Below are positions 51,856 to 60,411 of a DNA stretch of 64,000 bases, piece after piece (position 1 is the stretch's first letter; each line of letters opens with the position of its first letter). The stretch covers positions 62,001 to 126,000 of the forward strand of contig NZ_BQXO01000002.1 of NCBI RefSeq assembly GCF_045862785.1, written 5' to 3'. The notes under the pieces are model-generated. The model did no database searches. It was given only the letters and a program-made list of their open reading frames with translations, and was not told the DNA's origin. Origin of the DNA: Furfurilactobacillus curtus. GTDB taxonomy: Bacteria > Bacillota > Bacilli > Lactobacillales > Lactobacillaceae. The position numbers and the translations under genes were made by a program.

Positions 51856-51877
51856 GATATGGAAGTCCGTATCATAA
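51856..51877. repeat. SCC-like attachment site 4 (right island end)
   Basis: GATATGGAAGTCCGTATCATAA shares the inverted-repeat arm and the core up to CATAA with site 2, then diverges (ATAG instead of GTGA). It marks the right boundary of the island. Confidence 0.82.
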
Positions 51878-51952
51878 ATAGGGCACCTACGTACATGTAT
51901 GGAATGTGGCGATGCCGATGGTGAGCATTCAGCGACTGAAGCGTCGAGAGTA

Positions 51953-52288
51953 TCAATAATCATGGTTTGGTGAGTAGCTGGAAATGGCCAGTATAATGAA
52001 TTTAATCAATTTTTTTTGAAAGAGAAGGTCCGTTTTTAGGAAAGCATTGGGATGACATTTCTCAATCACGATGTCTGTTTGCTGGCGGTCTAATCCAGTG
52101 ATTAATTGCCAAGCGATGGTGCCATATTTAATTTCTTGATCGTTGTGTTGAATAAATAGAATTGGTTTTTCAGCCTTTCGATATTCAACGATGCGTTGGT
52201 TAATTCTAGTCAAAAAGGCTGGTAGATCAGGATGATTACCAATAATGCCATTCTGTAAATCGATAACAATTAAAGTGTCAGTTAACAT
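51953..52288 (-). pseudogene. Truncated isochorismatase-family cysteine hydrolase
   Basis: The first 90 of 111 residues fit the family (TLIVIDLQNGI; LFIQHNDQE; IEKCHPNAFLKTDL). The reading then ends in an unrelated tail (SSYSPNHDY), and the C-terminal half with the catalytic Cys motif (usually YCVxxT) is missing. The break faces the island boundary 75 bp away, so truncation probably accompanied island insertion or deletion. Confidence 0.75.
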
Positions 52289-52355
52289 AGTTAAGTCCTC
52301 TCAGTATGATTTTGACTAAATACCGATTCCTTGAATCTCACAGTAGGCTAGTAAA

Positions 52356-52387
52356 TGCATCGGCACAATGGCGGATGCTTTTTTTGT
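52356..52387. terminator. Weak terminator near the island edge
   Basis: GCATC pairs with GGATGC, followed by seven T. It could serve a + strand transcript. Confidence 0.4.
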
Positions 52388-52399
52388 TTCAAATTAACT

Positions 52400-52415
52400 T
52401 GTTTCACGTGAAACG
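52400..52415. promoter_or_regulatory. parS-like ParB binding site
   Basis: TGTTTCACGTGAAACG, one mismatch at the last base, in the gap before the GNAT pseudogene. Confidence 0.82.
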
Positions 52416-52487
52416 TCTGGAGAAATCAGATGAAGTGTAGTTAAATGGTCTAAGTTATCTCGATAATGAAGTGTAAAGAGGCCGTAA

Positions 52488-52933
52488 ATGAAAGTGATCA
52501 AGTATGAACCACGTTATTTTGATGAAATCGTTCAACTATACGTCCAAGTGTTTTCACAAGCGCCATGGTTAGAAAATTTTGATGTAGCACGGGTGGCCGC
52601 GATGCTTAGAAAGCATGTCGCCAATAACTATTTTATGAGCTACTTAGGGATTGAGAACCAGCACGTCATTGCAGTGAGTTATGGCTTTATCAAACCATGG
52701 TATGAAGGATTTGAATATACTATATTGAAATTGAAGAATTTTTTATTGCGCCAAATTATCAACAACAGGGACTCGGGCAACAGCTGATCAACGAGATTCA
52801 AAGCGCGCTAGTTAAACAAGACATCCATTCGATGATGTTGATGACTCGTCCGCATAGTGGTGCGCAAAAATTTTATGGGAAAACTGGTTTTCAGCAACTA
52901 ACCGATTTGGCGGTTTTCACGGCCGCCTTTTAA
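52488..52933 (+). pseudogene. Frameshifted GNAT acetyltransferase
   Basis: The frame from ATG 52488 (MKVIKYEPRYFDEIV; VSYGFIKPWYEGFEY) changes near 52720 to another frame that continues YIEIEEFFIAPNYQQQGLG, the acetyl-CoA loop, and KFYGKTGFQQL to TAA 52933. Together they make a complete acetyltransferase of about 148 residues, so one base has been gained or lost. A sequencing error is possible. Confidence 0.85.
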
Positions 52934-53016
52934 CATGACATCGGGCAGTATCAAACGCTAGGACATGGTTAACAATGACTGATGCTCATATTGATAAAGC
53001 GACTTGAAGGATAATC

Positions 53017-53823
53017 ATGATGGAAATTAATTTATTAGTCACACTGAATGCACAGTATCTGCTACCACTCAAGACCGCCTTACTTTCTTTAGCTGATAAT
53101 AATTCGGATATCACTTGCCACGTGTGGTTATTACATCAATCGATTACCAAAAATGAATTAACGCAACTATCGCGGTTCGTTAATCATTTAGGTTGGACAT
53201 TTTCAGCCATTAAAGTTGATCAGGTGTTCGGCACACAAGCGATTGACACGATTCATAACTATCCACAGGAGATGTACTTTCGTTTATTGGCAGGCGACTT
53301 GTTGCCACAATCAGTCACACGGGTCATTTATCTTGATCCAGACACGTTGATTATTAATGACTTAACAAAATTGTGGCAACTGGATCTTGGCACTGCCATG
53401 ATGGCAGCTGCAGCGCATGCCGGATTAATTGACGCCGTTACGCCGCTCAATAATTTGCGCTTAAACACGGCAACAAAATATTTTAATACGGGTCTCTTAC
53501 TGATGGATTTGGGTCAAACACGAAAAATAATTAAGGCCGTAGACATTCAACAGGCGATTGACCGATACCGTGGCCAGCTACTTTTACCAGATCAAGATGT
53601 ATTAAACTTTTTATACGGATCCCATATTTTAGAGGTACCAGAGGAAATATGGAATTATGACACGCGCAAATTTATGACCTATCAGTTGCGCAGCCGTGGC
53701 GATCATGATTTACAGTGGGTGATGGCTAATACGGTGGTGTTACATTTTGCTGGCCGGCCGAAGCCGTGGGAGCAAAATAGTGATGGTCGTTTCACGACGC
53801 TATATCTTCAGTATCGACGTTGA
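53017..53823 (+). CDS. Glycosyltransferase family 8 protein
   Basis: Cytosolic enzyme transferring hexose from a nucleotide sugar, of the type used on lipopolysaccharide, teichoic acid or exopolysaccharide acceptors. The 268-residue protein shows MYFRLLAGDLLP, the metal-binding DxD in VIYLDPDTLI, FNTGLLLMDL, LPDQDVLNFLY and the C-terminal HFAGRPKPW. ATG 53017 is followed by a second ATG. It stands alone in the operon sense, so the acceptor cannot be deduced. Confidence 0.93.
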   Translation: MMEINLLVTLNAQYLLPLKTALLSLADNNSDITCHVWLLHQSITKNELTQLSRFVNHLGWTFSAIKVDQVFGTQAIDTIHNYPQEMYFRLLAGDLLPQSVTRVIYLDPDTLIINDLTKLWQLDLGTAMMAAAAHAGLIDAVTPLNNLRLNTATKYFNTGLLLMDLGQTRKIIKAVDIQQAIDRYRGQLLLPDQDVLNFLYGSHILEVPEEIWNYDTRKFMTYQLRSRGDHDLQWVMANTVVLHFAGRPKPWEQNSDGRFTTLYLQYRR

Positions 53824-53875
53824 ACATGATTGCCAAGTTGGCGGTCAAGTAAAATGAGTGGGTTAACGAGTTATC

Positions 53876-53903
53876 AAGCATCATTAATCTGTATGATGCT
53901 TTT
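53876..53903 (+). terminator. Hairpin after the GT8 gene
   Basis: AAGCATCAT (53876-53884) and ATGATGCTT (53893-53901) are perfect complements, followed by a short T-run. Confidence 0.6.
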
Positions 53904-54012
53904 GGTGATGTAGATTAGATGGCGTGGTATTCTATTTTAGAAAGTTTGTGCTTGTTTGGTCTATTATCCTCAAGGCCTGATTAGGCGATGGTGAAAGGAA
54001 GTACCTGTACGA

Positions 54013-55275
54013 ATGAATAAACAACGAGAACAAGGCATCATCGCCATTTCGACCTTAGGATTAGGGCTGCTAATTGGCATTGGTGCCTTAACATTGGGTT
54101 CTTTTTTAGATCTCATTGAACATGTTTTTTTGAGCTTTGAGGAAAACGCACTTTATCCAGCGGCAATCTTCATCTCGCCTGTACATCGGTTGATTTCACT
54201 CGTGTTGGGTGGTGGGATTGCCACAATATTGTGGTGGTATAGTAGTGTTCATTTTAAACCAGTCGTAGGGATTAGTGATGGCGTTGCTGGTAAACGGATG
54301 CCAATTCCGGCAACACTCGTTGATGTTTTTACTCAGATCTTTTACGTCGCCACTGGCGCACCGGTTGGTCGAGAAGTCGCACCTCGTCAATTAGGGGCGT
54401 TGATCGCACAGACCTGGATCGATGGGCTAAAAAAGTTTCGACACATTCAAGTGAGCGAAGATGATCGACAACTATTAATTGCTTCCGCTGCTGGTGCTGG
54501 ATTCGCCGGCATTTACATCGCCCCCATAACGGGGATGCTCTTTTGCGTAGAAATTTTATTGAAAAAGGTGACTAAACGAACCGTAGTGGTTAGTTTAACC
54601 ATGTCGACAGTTGCTATGTTGATGGGATCGTTATTGCGTGGGTTTGGTCCATATTACTTAGTCGGTCGCACAAAGTTTACCGTGGCATCATTGCCGGTGG
54701 TGATCATTTTGGCGCCACTCTGCGGGATTACTGGTGCCTATTTTCGCCAGGCCTTTCAGTGGGCCGGGCGGACACGGGCGACTAAGCAACGAATCCTGTG
54801 GCAATTGCCAGTGATCAGTCTGGTGACCGGGTTGATTGCGATGTATTTTCCACAAATTATGGGGAATGGTCGGGCATTGGCTGAAGCTGCTTTTCATAGT
54901 CAAACTAGCGCGATGACAAGCCTTTTGTTAGTGGGGGCGGTAGCAAAAGCTTTTGTCACTGTGTTTACCCTTAAGTCAGGGGCCTCAGGCGGGACATTAA
55001 CGCCATCGATTTCTTTAGGAGCCGTTTTAGGGATGTTAGTCGGTTTTATCGCTAGTTTATTTATTCCTGGTATTCAAATCTGGCAGTATGCGGTCATTGG
55101 CGCGGCGTCCTTGCTGGCCACTTCACAGCAAGCACCATTAATGGCGTTATTTATGGTCTTTGAGGTGTGCCATTTGAATTATTCGGCGTTTCTTCCCCTA
55201 GGGGTCGGCATTAGCTTGGCGTTAGCGACGGGAAATTTTGTGTTAAAACGAACCCGTCCGGTTACATCAAAGTGA
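54013..55275 (+). CDS. CLC-type chloride channel/antiporter
   Basis: A 420-residue membrane protein with about ten helices. The CLC selectivity region is recognisable but altered: GAPVGREVAP in place of GREGP, with the Glu gate kept, and GASGGTLTPS in place of the GxFxP element. The first motif GSGIP reads ISDGVAG. This subgroup, typical of lactobacilli in my recollection, may differ in ion selectivity. GGTGAAAGG precedes ATG 54013. Confidence 0.85.
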   Translation: MNKQREQGIIAISTLGLGLLIGIGALTLGSFLDLIEHVFLSFEENALYPAAIFISPVHRLISLVLGGGIATILWWYSSVHFKPVVGISDGVAGKRMPIPATLVDVFTQIFYVATGAPVGREVAPRQLGALIAQTWIDGLKKFRHIQVSEDDRQLLIASAAGAGFAGIYIAPITGMLFCVEILLKKVTKRTVVVSLTMSTVAMLMGSLLRGFGPYYLVGRTKFTVASLPVVIILAPLCGITGAYFRQAFQWAGRTRATKQRILWQLPVISLVTGLIAMYFPQIMGNGRALAEAAFHSQTSAMTSLLLVGAVAKAFVTVFTLKSGASGGTLTPSISLGAVLGMLVGFIASLFIPGIQIWQYAVIGAASLLATSQQAPLMALFMVFEVCHLNYSAFLPLGVGISLALATGNFVLKRTRPVTSK

Positions 55276-55352
55276 CGTTGCCCGTAGAACTCAGCGATGA
55301 TTATTGTGGTTAAAAGTCGGTATTGATCGGTAATGTTTGTTAGAAACGAATA

Positions 55353-55396
55353 GCCGGGTTGGAGAAGTCTTAAGACTTCTTCAACCCGGCATTTTT
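55353..55396. terminator. Strong terminator after the CLC gene
   Basis: GCCGGGTTGGAGAAGTCT and its near-perfect complement AGACTTCTTCAACCCGGC, followed by ATTTTT. Confidence 0.9.
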
Positions 55397-55479
55397 GAAT
55401 GGTGGTGAGCTAAGGCGTATTTGGTTTTGGGGAAGGGTAATTTAGTACAATCAGCCAGCGAAATAGTGCCAGGCTAGGT

Positions 55480-55645
55480 GGCCGTGCTTCAATTTGGTTT
55501 AGAAGAGGATCGACCTGCCATTAAAGCAATCCAAGCACAAACTAAAAAACAAGTCATTGGCGTGAACATTGGCAAGCTATCGACCATGGGTGACGCCGTG
55601 CCCTGCACAACATGGGAGGTACCACAGAAGTCCCAGCTGCGATAG
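55480..55645 (+). pseudogene. Unidentified gene remnant
   Basis: The + strand reads VAVLQFGLEEDRPAI, AIQAQTKKQVIGVNIGKLS and, after a short gap, CTTWEVPQK before a stop. The text is protein-like but has no start or upstream part, so it looks like the 3' remnant of a gene. I could not name the family. Confidence 0.45.
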
Positions 55646-55661
55646 CAAGTTGGTCCGCTTG

Positions 55662-56414
55662 TTAATTGCCTTTGGTGGCAATAAAGACTAATGTTGAATC
55701 GGTGGATCTTACGGGATCGTATTGATAATTTGGATCATTAAAAGTCGTCAAATCAGCGATGGTTTCCAGTTGATTTTCCGCGATAAAACGCACCATTGAT
55801 CCACGTGCCATTTTGGCTAAAGTAGCCCGTGTTTTCAATTTACCATCAACTAGATGAGCAAACTTAATATCCACCAGTTGGTCGGTAGGGCGTAAATAGG
55901 GCCGAATTGACTTGGCATATTCATTGGAAGCAAGATTAATAATGGGCTCTGACGCGGGTTGCAGAGCGGTGTATAAGCGATCGCCCCAAAAATCGTATAG
56001 ATTATGTGTTTGTGCCGTCTGTAGCGGGGCTTGCATCTCTAATCGATATGGAATGACACCATCAAAGGGTCGTAAAATACCGTATAGTCCAGATAAAATT
56101 CGTAGGTGCGTTTGGATATAAGATAATGCCGGTGCCGTGAACAAGTCGGGGGCCATATATTGGTATTGAATGCCAGAGAAAGCCATGATGGCTGGTGTTA
56201 AGGCTTGGTCCAAATCGGCTTGCTGTAATAAGTGGTAGTTGGTCTGAGCCACGTTGTCACTGCAATGCCACAATGCCTTTAATTCAGCGTAAGATAATGA
56301 TTGAAGTTGCTTGTGTAACTGTCGTGCTTCAACTAGAAAGGTTGGTGTGCTACGGGGTGTAAAGTCATCGGTATTGATAACCATTTTCTTGGCTGGCGAA
56401 ATAATAAGTTTCAT
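55662..56414 (-). CDS. yaaA: Peroxide stress protein YaaA (DUF328)
   Basis: A 250-residue cytosolic protein that in E. coli limits free iron under peroxide stress. It matches from MKLIISPAKKM through FSGIQYQYM, RILSGLYGILRPFDGVIPYRLEM and NLASNEYAKSI. Full length and alone on the minus strand. Confidence 0.95.
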   Translation of the reverse strand: MKLIISPAKKMVINTDDFTPRSTPTFLVEARQLHKQLQSLSYAELKALWHCSDNVAQTNYHLLQQADLDQALTPAIMAFSGIQYQYMAPDLFTAPALSYIQTHLRILSGLYGILRPFDGVIPYRLEMQAPLQTAQTHNLYDFWGDRLYTALQPASEPIINLASNEYAKSIRPYLRPTDQLVDIKFAHLVDGKLKTRATLAKMARGSMVRFIAENQLETIADLTTFNDPNYQYDPVRSTDSTLVFIATKGN

Positions 56415-56719
56415 AAGTTAGGCGACTCCCACATGTATTGATGGCATTATTTTATCAGTTTTATTCGTCAACTGAAGGCAAAAACAGTGGCATCAGGAAG
56501 CGATAAAGGGCCAATATGAAGCTGCCTAGTTAATCACAATGCAGATGACTAGACTTGTATGGGTAATGTGGTTCATTATGCATAAGAAAGTGAGTTAGCT
56601 GAAAAAGGTTTATAGTGGCGGCATTGAAGCATCGACACGTTGGTTGTTAAAGCTCACTTATCTGAATGAAGTTCATCGATTGGTGTAGTAGTACTAAGTA
56701 ATTGAAAGGATAACGAATT
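56415..56719. other. Intergenic gap with no clear feature
   Basis: About 300 bp between the divergent yaaA and the NAD(P)-binding gene. I see no repeat, RNA or convincing promoter beyond the ribosome site AAAGGA before 56720. Confidence 0.4.
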
Positions 56720-57364
56720 ATGAAAATATTTATTGCTGGTGGAACTGGACGGGTGGCGTCTGCATTAATTCAAAATCTAGTTGCCGATGGACATGAGGTT
56801 ATCGCGGGAGCCCGACATCCGGAAAACGTGGTGTTAAGGGAAAATGAGTTGGTCACCGCTGTGAAGTTAGATTTACAGGCAGACATGAACGATATTGCCG
56901 AAGTGATCGGCCAGGTGGATGTCGTCTATTTCACCGCTGGTTCACGAGGTCAAGATTTACTGCAAACGGATGCGTTTGGGGCAGTCAAGACAATGCAGGC
57001 AGCGGAGAAAAACGGGATTAAACGATACATCATGCTTAGTTCGCTACATGCCTTAGAACCTGATAAATGGCACGAAGGTGGTTTAGCTAATATCATGGAT
57101 TACAATGTCGCAAAGTTTTTTGCAGATAATTATTTAGTTAATCAGACTACTTTAGATTACACGATTTTACAGCCAGCCACGTTGACTGAAACGACAGGGA
57201 CAGGGAAAATTTCGATTGGAAAATTATCGGCAACCACCAATCCAATTGCCGATGTTGCGGCGGTCTTAGCCACGTTACCAACGTATGATCAAACAATTAA
57301 GCGTGTGATCGAAATGGCTAGTGGTGGTGAATCAATCGACACTGCCTTAGCACAAGTTAAGTGA
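56720..57364 (+). CDS. NAD(P)-binding atypical short-chain dehydrogenase (NmrA/YwnB-like)
   Basis: A 214-residue Rossmann protein with the glycine motif AGGTGRVASAL at the N-terminus, then AGARHP, YFTAGSRG and LSSLHALEPD. The catalytic YxxxK of SDRs is not obvious. The YNVAKFFADNYL segment resembles a degenerate form (Y-N-V-A-K). Probably an oxidoreductase or redox sensor; the substrate is unknown. Confidence 0.88.
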   Translation: MKIFIAGGTGRVASALIQNLVADGHEVIAGARHPENVVLRENELVTAVKLDLQADMNDIAEVIGQVDVVYFTAGSRGQDLLQTDAFGAVKTMQAAEKNGIKRYIMLSSLHALEPDKWHEGGLANIMDYNVAKFFADNYLVNQTTLDYTILQPATLTETTGTGKISIGKLSATTNPIADVAAVLATLPTYDQTIKRVIEMASGGESIDTALAQVK

Positions 57365-57374
57365 AAGAACTGTG

Positions 57375-57428
57375 AAAAAGCTACTTAGATGGGGTATGGA
57401 AAGTGACCCTGATCGGGTAGCTTTTTTT
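57375..57428 (+). terminator. Terminator after the NAD(P)-binding gene
   Basis: AAAAAGCTAC (57375-57384) complements GTAGCTTTTTTT (57417-57428), with an inner GGGT/ACCC stem. Confidence 0.8.
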
Positions 57429-57519
57429 AAGCAGTTTAAATTTCCCGGGGAATAAACGAAGAATCCGTGTATGATGACTAATAGATAGTAAGTCAGTTGT
57501 GGTTTGAGGAGAAATGCGC

Positions 57520-59451
57520 ATGAAGAAAATTGTGGCCGGGATTGTGGCCCATGTTGATGCAGGTAAAACAACCTTGTCAGAAGGGTTACTTTATCGAGCT
57601 GGCGAAATAAGAGCTCTCGGTCGTGTGGATAAAGGAAGCGCCTTTTTAGATCCAGATGCATTAGAGAAACGGCGCGGTATTACAATCAATACTCATCAAG
57701 CCAGTTTAGCATTTCAAAATTTAAGCCTAACCTTGCTAGATACACCGGGACATGTTGATTTTGCTGCCCAAACAGAGCAGGTGCTGTCCGTTTTGGATTA
57801 TGCCGTATTAGTTATTTCAGCGACTGAGGGGATTCAAGGACATACGCGAACTTTGTGGCGACTGCTTGACCGCTATCATGTGCCAACCTTTATCTTCATC
57901 AATAAAATGGATGCACCCGGTGTCGATGCAGATGCATTATTAGCCACATTGAAAACGAACTTGTCAGCCGGGTGTGTGGCATTTACCACACCTTTATCAG
58001 TAGCAATCAGAGAAGAAATAGCGGTTCAGGACGAAACTGTGTTAGCTGACTATTTGGCGAACGAAACTTTGAGTGACCAACAGGTTAGACAGCTGATTCA
58101 ACAGCGGAAAATCTTTCCTTGCTATTTTGGCTCAGCACTAAAATTGACGGGTCTTGATGAATTGTTGACTGGTTTAAATGATTGGACGCAGGAGCGTGAA
58201 CCTCAACCAAAATTTAGTGCACGTGTTTTTAAAGTTTCTCACGATGTACAGGGCGAACGGCTCTCTTGGATTCGTGTCACCGGTGGCACCTTGTCAGCCA
58301 AACAGCTGTTATTACCTGATGAGAAAGCCAATCAATTGCGCCGATATAATGGCGCAAAATTCACCACTATTCAAGAAGCTAAGGCCGGTGAAGTAGTCGC
58401 TGTAACTGGGTTAACACAGAGCTATCCAGGTCAAGGATTAGGTGACAGTCATGACGCAGCCAAAATGGTCATTCAACCGGTGATGACTTATGCGATTGAT
58501 CTACAGGAGCGAGATCCCCATGTTTATTTGCCAGCTTTAAACCAATTGGCTGATGAAGATGCCAACCTGCATGTGACTTGGTCGAGTGAACTGCAAGAAC
58601 TTCGGGTGCAGATCATGGGGCAAGTTCAGTTAGAAATTTTGCAAGAGCGGTTGCAAGAAATGATCCATTTACCGGTGATTTTTACGCAAGGACAGATCAT
58701 GTATCGTGAGACGATTACGCGAGCGGTAGAGGGCGTGGGGCACTTTGAGCCACTACGTCACTATGCGGAAGTTCATTTACGGTTAGAACCTTTACCGGCA
58801 GGAAGTGGCCTGATCTTTGCTTCAAATTGTTCATTGGAAGTTTTGGATAAAAATTGGCAACATCAGGTGCTGACGGCCTTACGTTCGAAGGAACATGTTG
58901 GGGTTTTAATCGGTGCGCCTTTGACGGATGTTAAAATCACACTAATTGGTGGCCGAGCCAGCAATGTTCACTCCGTTGGCGGTGATTTTCGCCAAGCAGC
59001 CTGGCGAGCGGTGCGGCAAGGCTTGATGATGCTTCGAGCCAATGGTGATTGCGATTTGCTGGAGCCTTGGTATTCATTTCGATTAGTGGTGCCAGAAGAT
59101 CAAATTGGGCGGGCAATGACGGATATTGAACGCATGCATGGTCATTTTGATACGCCTTTGGCCAGGAGTAATGGAAGGATATTGACTGGTGCGGCACCGG
59201 TGGCCAATATGCAAGATTATGCTAAAGAAGTTCAAGGTTACACCCGTGGTCAAGGTGAATTTGAATGTTCAGTGGCTGGGTATCAATCGTGTCAGGCAGC
59301 AGACCAGGTGGTGTTTGATCGTCGTTACGATCCTAAGGCCGATCTACCTAACACACCAGACTCTGTTTTTTGTGCGCATGGGGCTGGTTACCCAGTAGAT
59401 TGGGATCAAGTTCCCAACATGGCGCACTATCCCTATCAAACCAAAATGTAA
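57520..59451 (+). CDS. EF-G-like GTPase of the ribosomal-protection (TetM/TetO-type) family
   Basis: A 643-residue translational GTPase: G1 AHVDAGKTT, switch RRGITI, G3 DTPGHVDF, G4 NKMD, then EF-G-like domains II to V with a C-terminal QSCQAADQVVFDRRYDP. The length and domain order match tetracycline ribosomal-protection proteins. The sequence is divergent, so resistance is not assured. Such chromosomal copies are common in lactobacilli. ATG 57520 is eight bases after TGAGGAG; ATG 57514 is too close. Confidence 0.85.
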   Translation: MKKIVAGIVAHVDAGKTTLSEGLLYRAGEIRALGRVDKGSAFLDPDALEKRRGITINTHQASLAFQNLSLTLLDTPGHVDFAAQTEQVLSVLDYAVLVISATEGIQGHTRTLWRLLDRYHVPTFIFINKMDAPGVDADALLATLKTNLSAGCVAFTTPLSVAIREEIAVQDETVLADYLANETLSDQQVRQLIQQRKIFPCYFGSALKLTGLDELLTGLNDWTQEREPQPKFSARVFKVSHDVQGERLSWIRVTGGTLSAKQLLLPDEKANQLRRYNGAKFTTIQEAKAGEVVAVTGLTQSYPGQGLGDSHDAAKMVIQPVMTYAIDLQERDPHVYLPALNQLADEDANLHVTWSSELQELRVQIMGQVQLEILQERLQEMIHLPVIFTQGQIMYRETITRAVEGVGHFEPLRHYAEVHLRLEPLPAGSGLIFASNCSLEVLDKNWQHQVLTALRSKEHVGVLIGAPLTDVKITLIGGRASNVHSVGGDFRQAAWRAVRQGLMMLRANGDCDLLEPWYSFRLVVPEDQIGRAMTDIERMHGHFDTPLARSNGRILTGAAPVANMQDYAKEVQGYTRGQGEFECSVAGYQSCQAADQVVFDRRYDPKADLPNTPDSVFCAHGAGYPVDWDQVPNMAHYPYQTKM

Positions 59452-59496
59452 GTTGAATTTGTGTTAGACGGGCTGGTTAAGTAAGTGAGGCAGAAA

Positions 59497-60378
59497 ATGA
59501 TGAAAATTGTTGAAGGATACATGCCATTTAGAGGCTATCAAACCTATTATCGAATCGTCGGCGAAAGGCAAGCGGGGTTAGCACCCTTGCTGTTAATTCA
59601 TGGTGGGACAGGGTCATCGCATAACTACTTTGAATTACTAGACGATTACGCTAAAACGGGGCGTCAATTAATCATGTATGATCAGATCGGTTGCGGAAAA
59701 TCTTCTTTGCCAGAAGATCCTGCGATCTATGTGAAAGAAACGTGGGTGGCGGAATTAATTGCTTTGCGTGAGTACCTGCACCTTGATCAGGTTCATTTGC
59801 TGGATCAATCATGGGGTGGCATGCTTGAAATGTACTATTTGACGCAATTTAATCCGGATGGTGTCAAAAGTGTGATGATTGATGATTCACCGGCTTCGAT
59901 TAAACTATGGACTCAAGAACAACATCGGCTCATTTCTTATCTGAGTTATGAAGATCGTCAAGCCATTGCCGAAGCGGAACGAACAGGTGATTTCACAGAG
60001 CCTAAATATTTAGCAGCAAATGATCGTTATATGGAACGTTATTGTTGGGATGATCCTGATGAAAATTCACCTGAACCGTTACGCCGACCGACGAATGGTC
60101 AACGGGCAAGCTTAATTGCTGAAGGACCCAATGAGTTTACAGAGAATGGTACGATTAGTGATTTTGAATTAACCGATCAGTTGGCTAAAATTCAGGCGCC
60201 AACGCTAGTGACTAGTGGCACGGATGATTTATGTACACCGCTAATTGCGAAGTCAGTGGCCGATCATATTCCTAACGCTAAATGGCATTTATTTGCTAAT
60301 AGCCGTCACTTAGCCTTATTAGATCAGCATGACGCCTTTATTCAGGTGTTAGATCAATGGTTACACGCTCATGATTAA
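59497..60378 (+). CDS. pepI: Proline iminopeptidase
   Basis: Cytosolic alpha/beta hydrolase releasing N-terminal proline from peptides, part of the proteolytic system of lactic acid bacteria. The 293-residue protein has LLLIHGGTGSSHNYFE and YDQIGCGKS. The nucleophile elbow is DQSWGGMLE, with Asp where most have Gly. The distal part has GTDDLCTP and the His in NSRHLALLDQ. ATG 59497 is six bases after GTGAGG; GTG 59485 overlaps that site. Confidence 0.92.
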   Translation: MMKIVEGYMPFRGYQTYYRIVGERQAGLAPLLLIHGGTGSSHNYFELLDDYAKTGRQLIMYDQIGCGKSSLPEDPAIYVKETWVAELIALREYLHLDQVHLLDQSWGGMLEMYYLTQFNPDGVKSVMIDDSPASIKLWTQEQHRLISYLSYEDRQAIAEAERTGDFTEPKYLAANDRYMERYCWDDPDENSPEPLRRPTNGQRASLIAEGPNEFTENGTISDFELTDQLAKIQAPTLVTSGTDDLCTPLIAKSVADHIPNAKWHLFANSRHLALLDQHDAFIQVLDQWLHAHD

Positions 60379-60411
60379 GTAAATTGAACATGAAACCGGA
60401 GGCGAGATTAT

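Larger units (their letters stand above)
38132..51877. mobile_element. Composite SCC-like island in rlmH (three cassettes)
   Basis: About 13.7 kb bounded by attachment repeats: the rlmH 3' end and similar sequences at 47364, 49496 and 51864. It contains adjacent ccrA/ccrB-type large serine recombinases. The insertion point at the rlmH stop, the repeat core TATCATAARTGA, the adjoining TGATGCGGTT and the recombinase pair all match staphylococcal cassette chromosome elements as I know them. No mec gene or recognisable antibiotic-resistance gene is present. Confidence 0.9.
49490..51877. mobile_element. SCC-like cassette C (no recombinase)
   Basis: About 2.4 kb between attachment sites 3 and 4 with one long gene and a kinase remnant. 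Its right-end core is degenerate, so it may be fixed in place. Confidence 0.65.

Noticed and set aside
38132..51877. Island as a prophage or integrative conjugative element
   Set aside because: There are no capsid, portal, terminase, relaxase-coupling or type IV secretion genes, and the target is rlmH rather than a tRNA or comGC; the SCC-like reading fits better.
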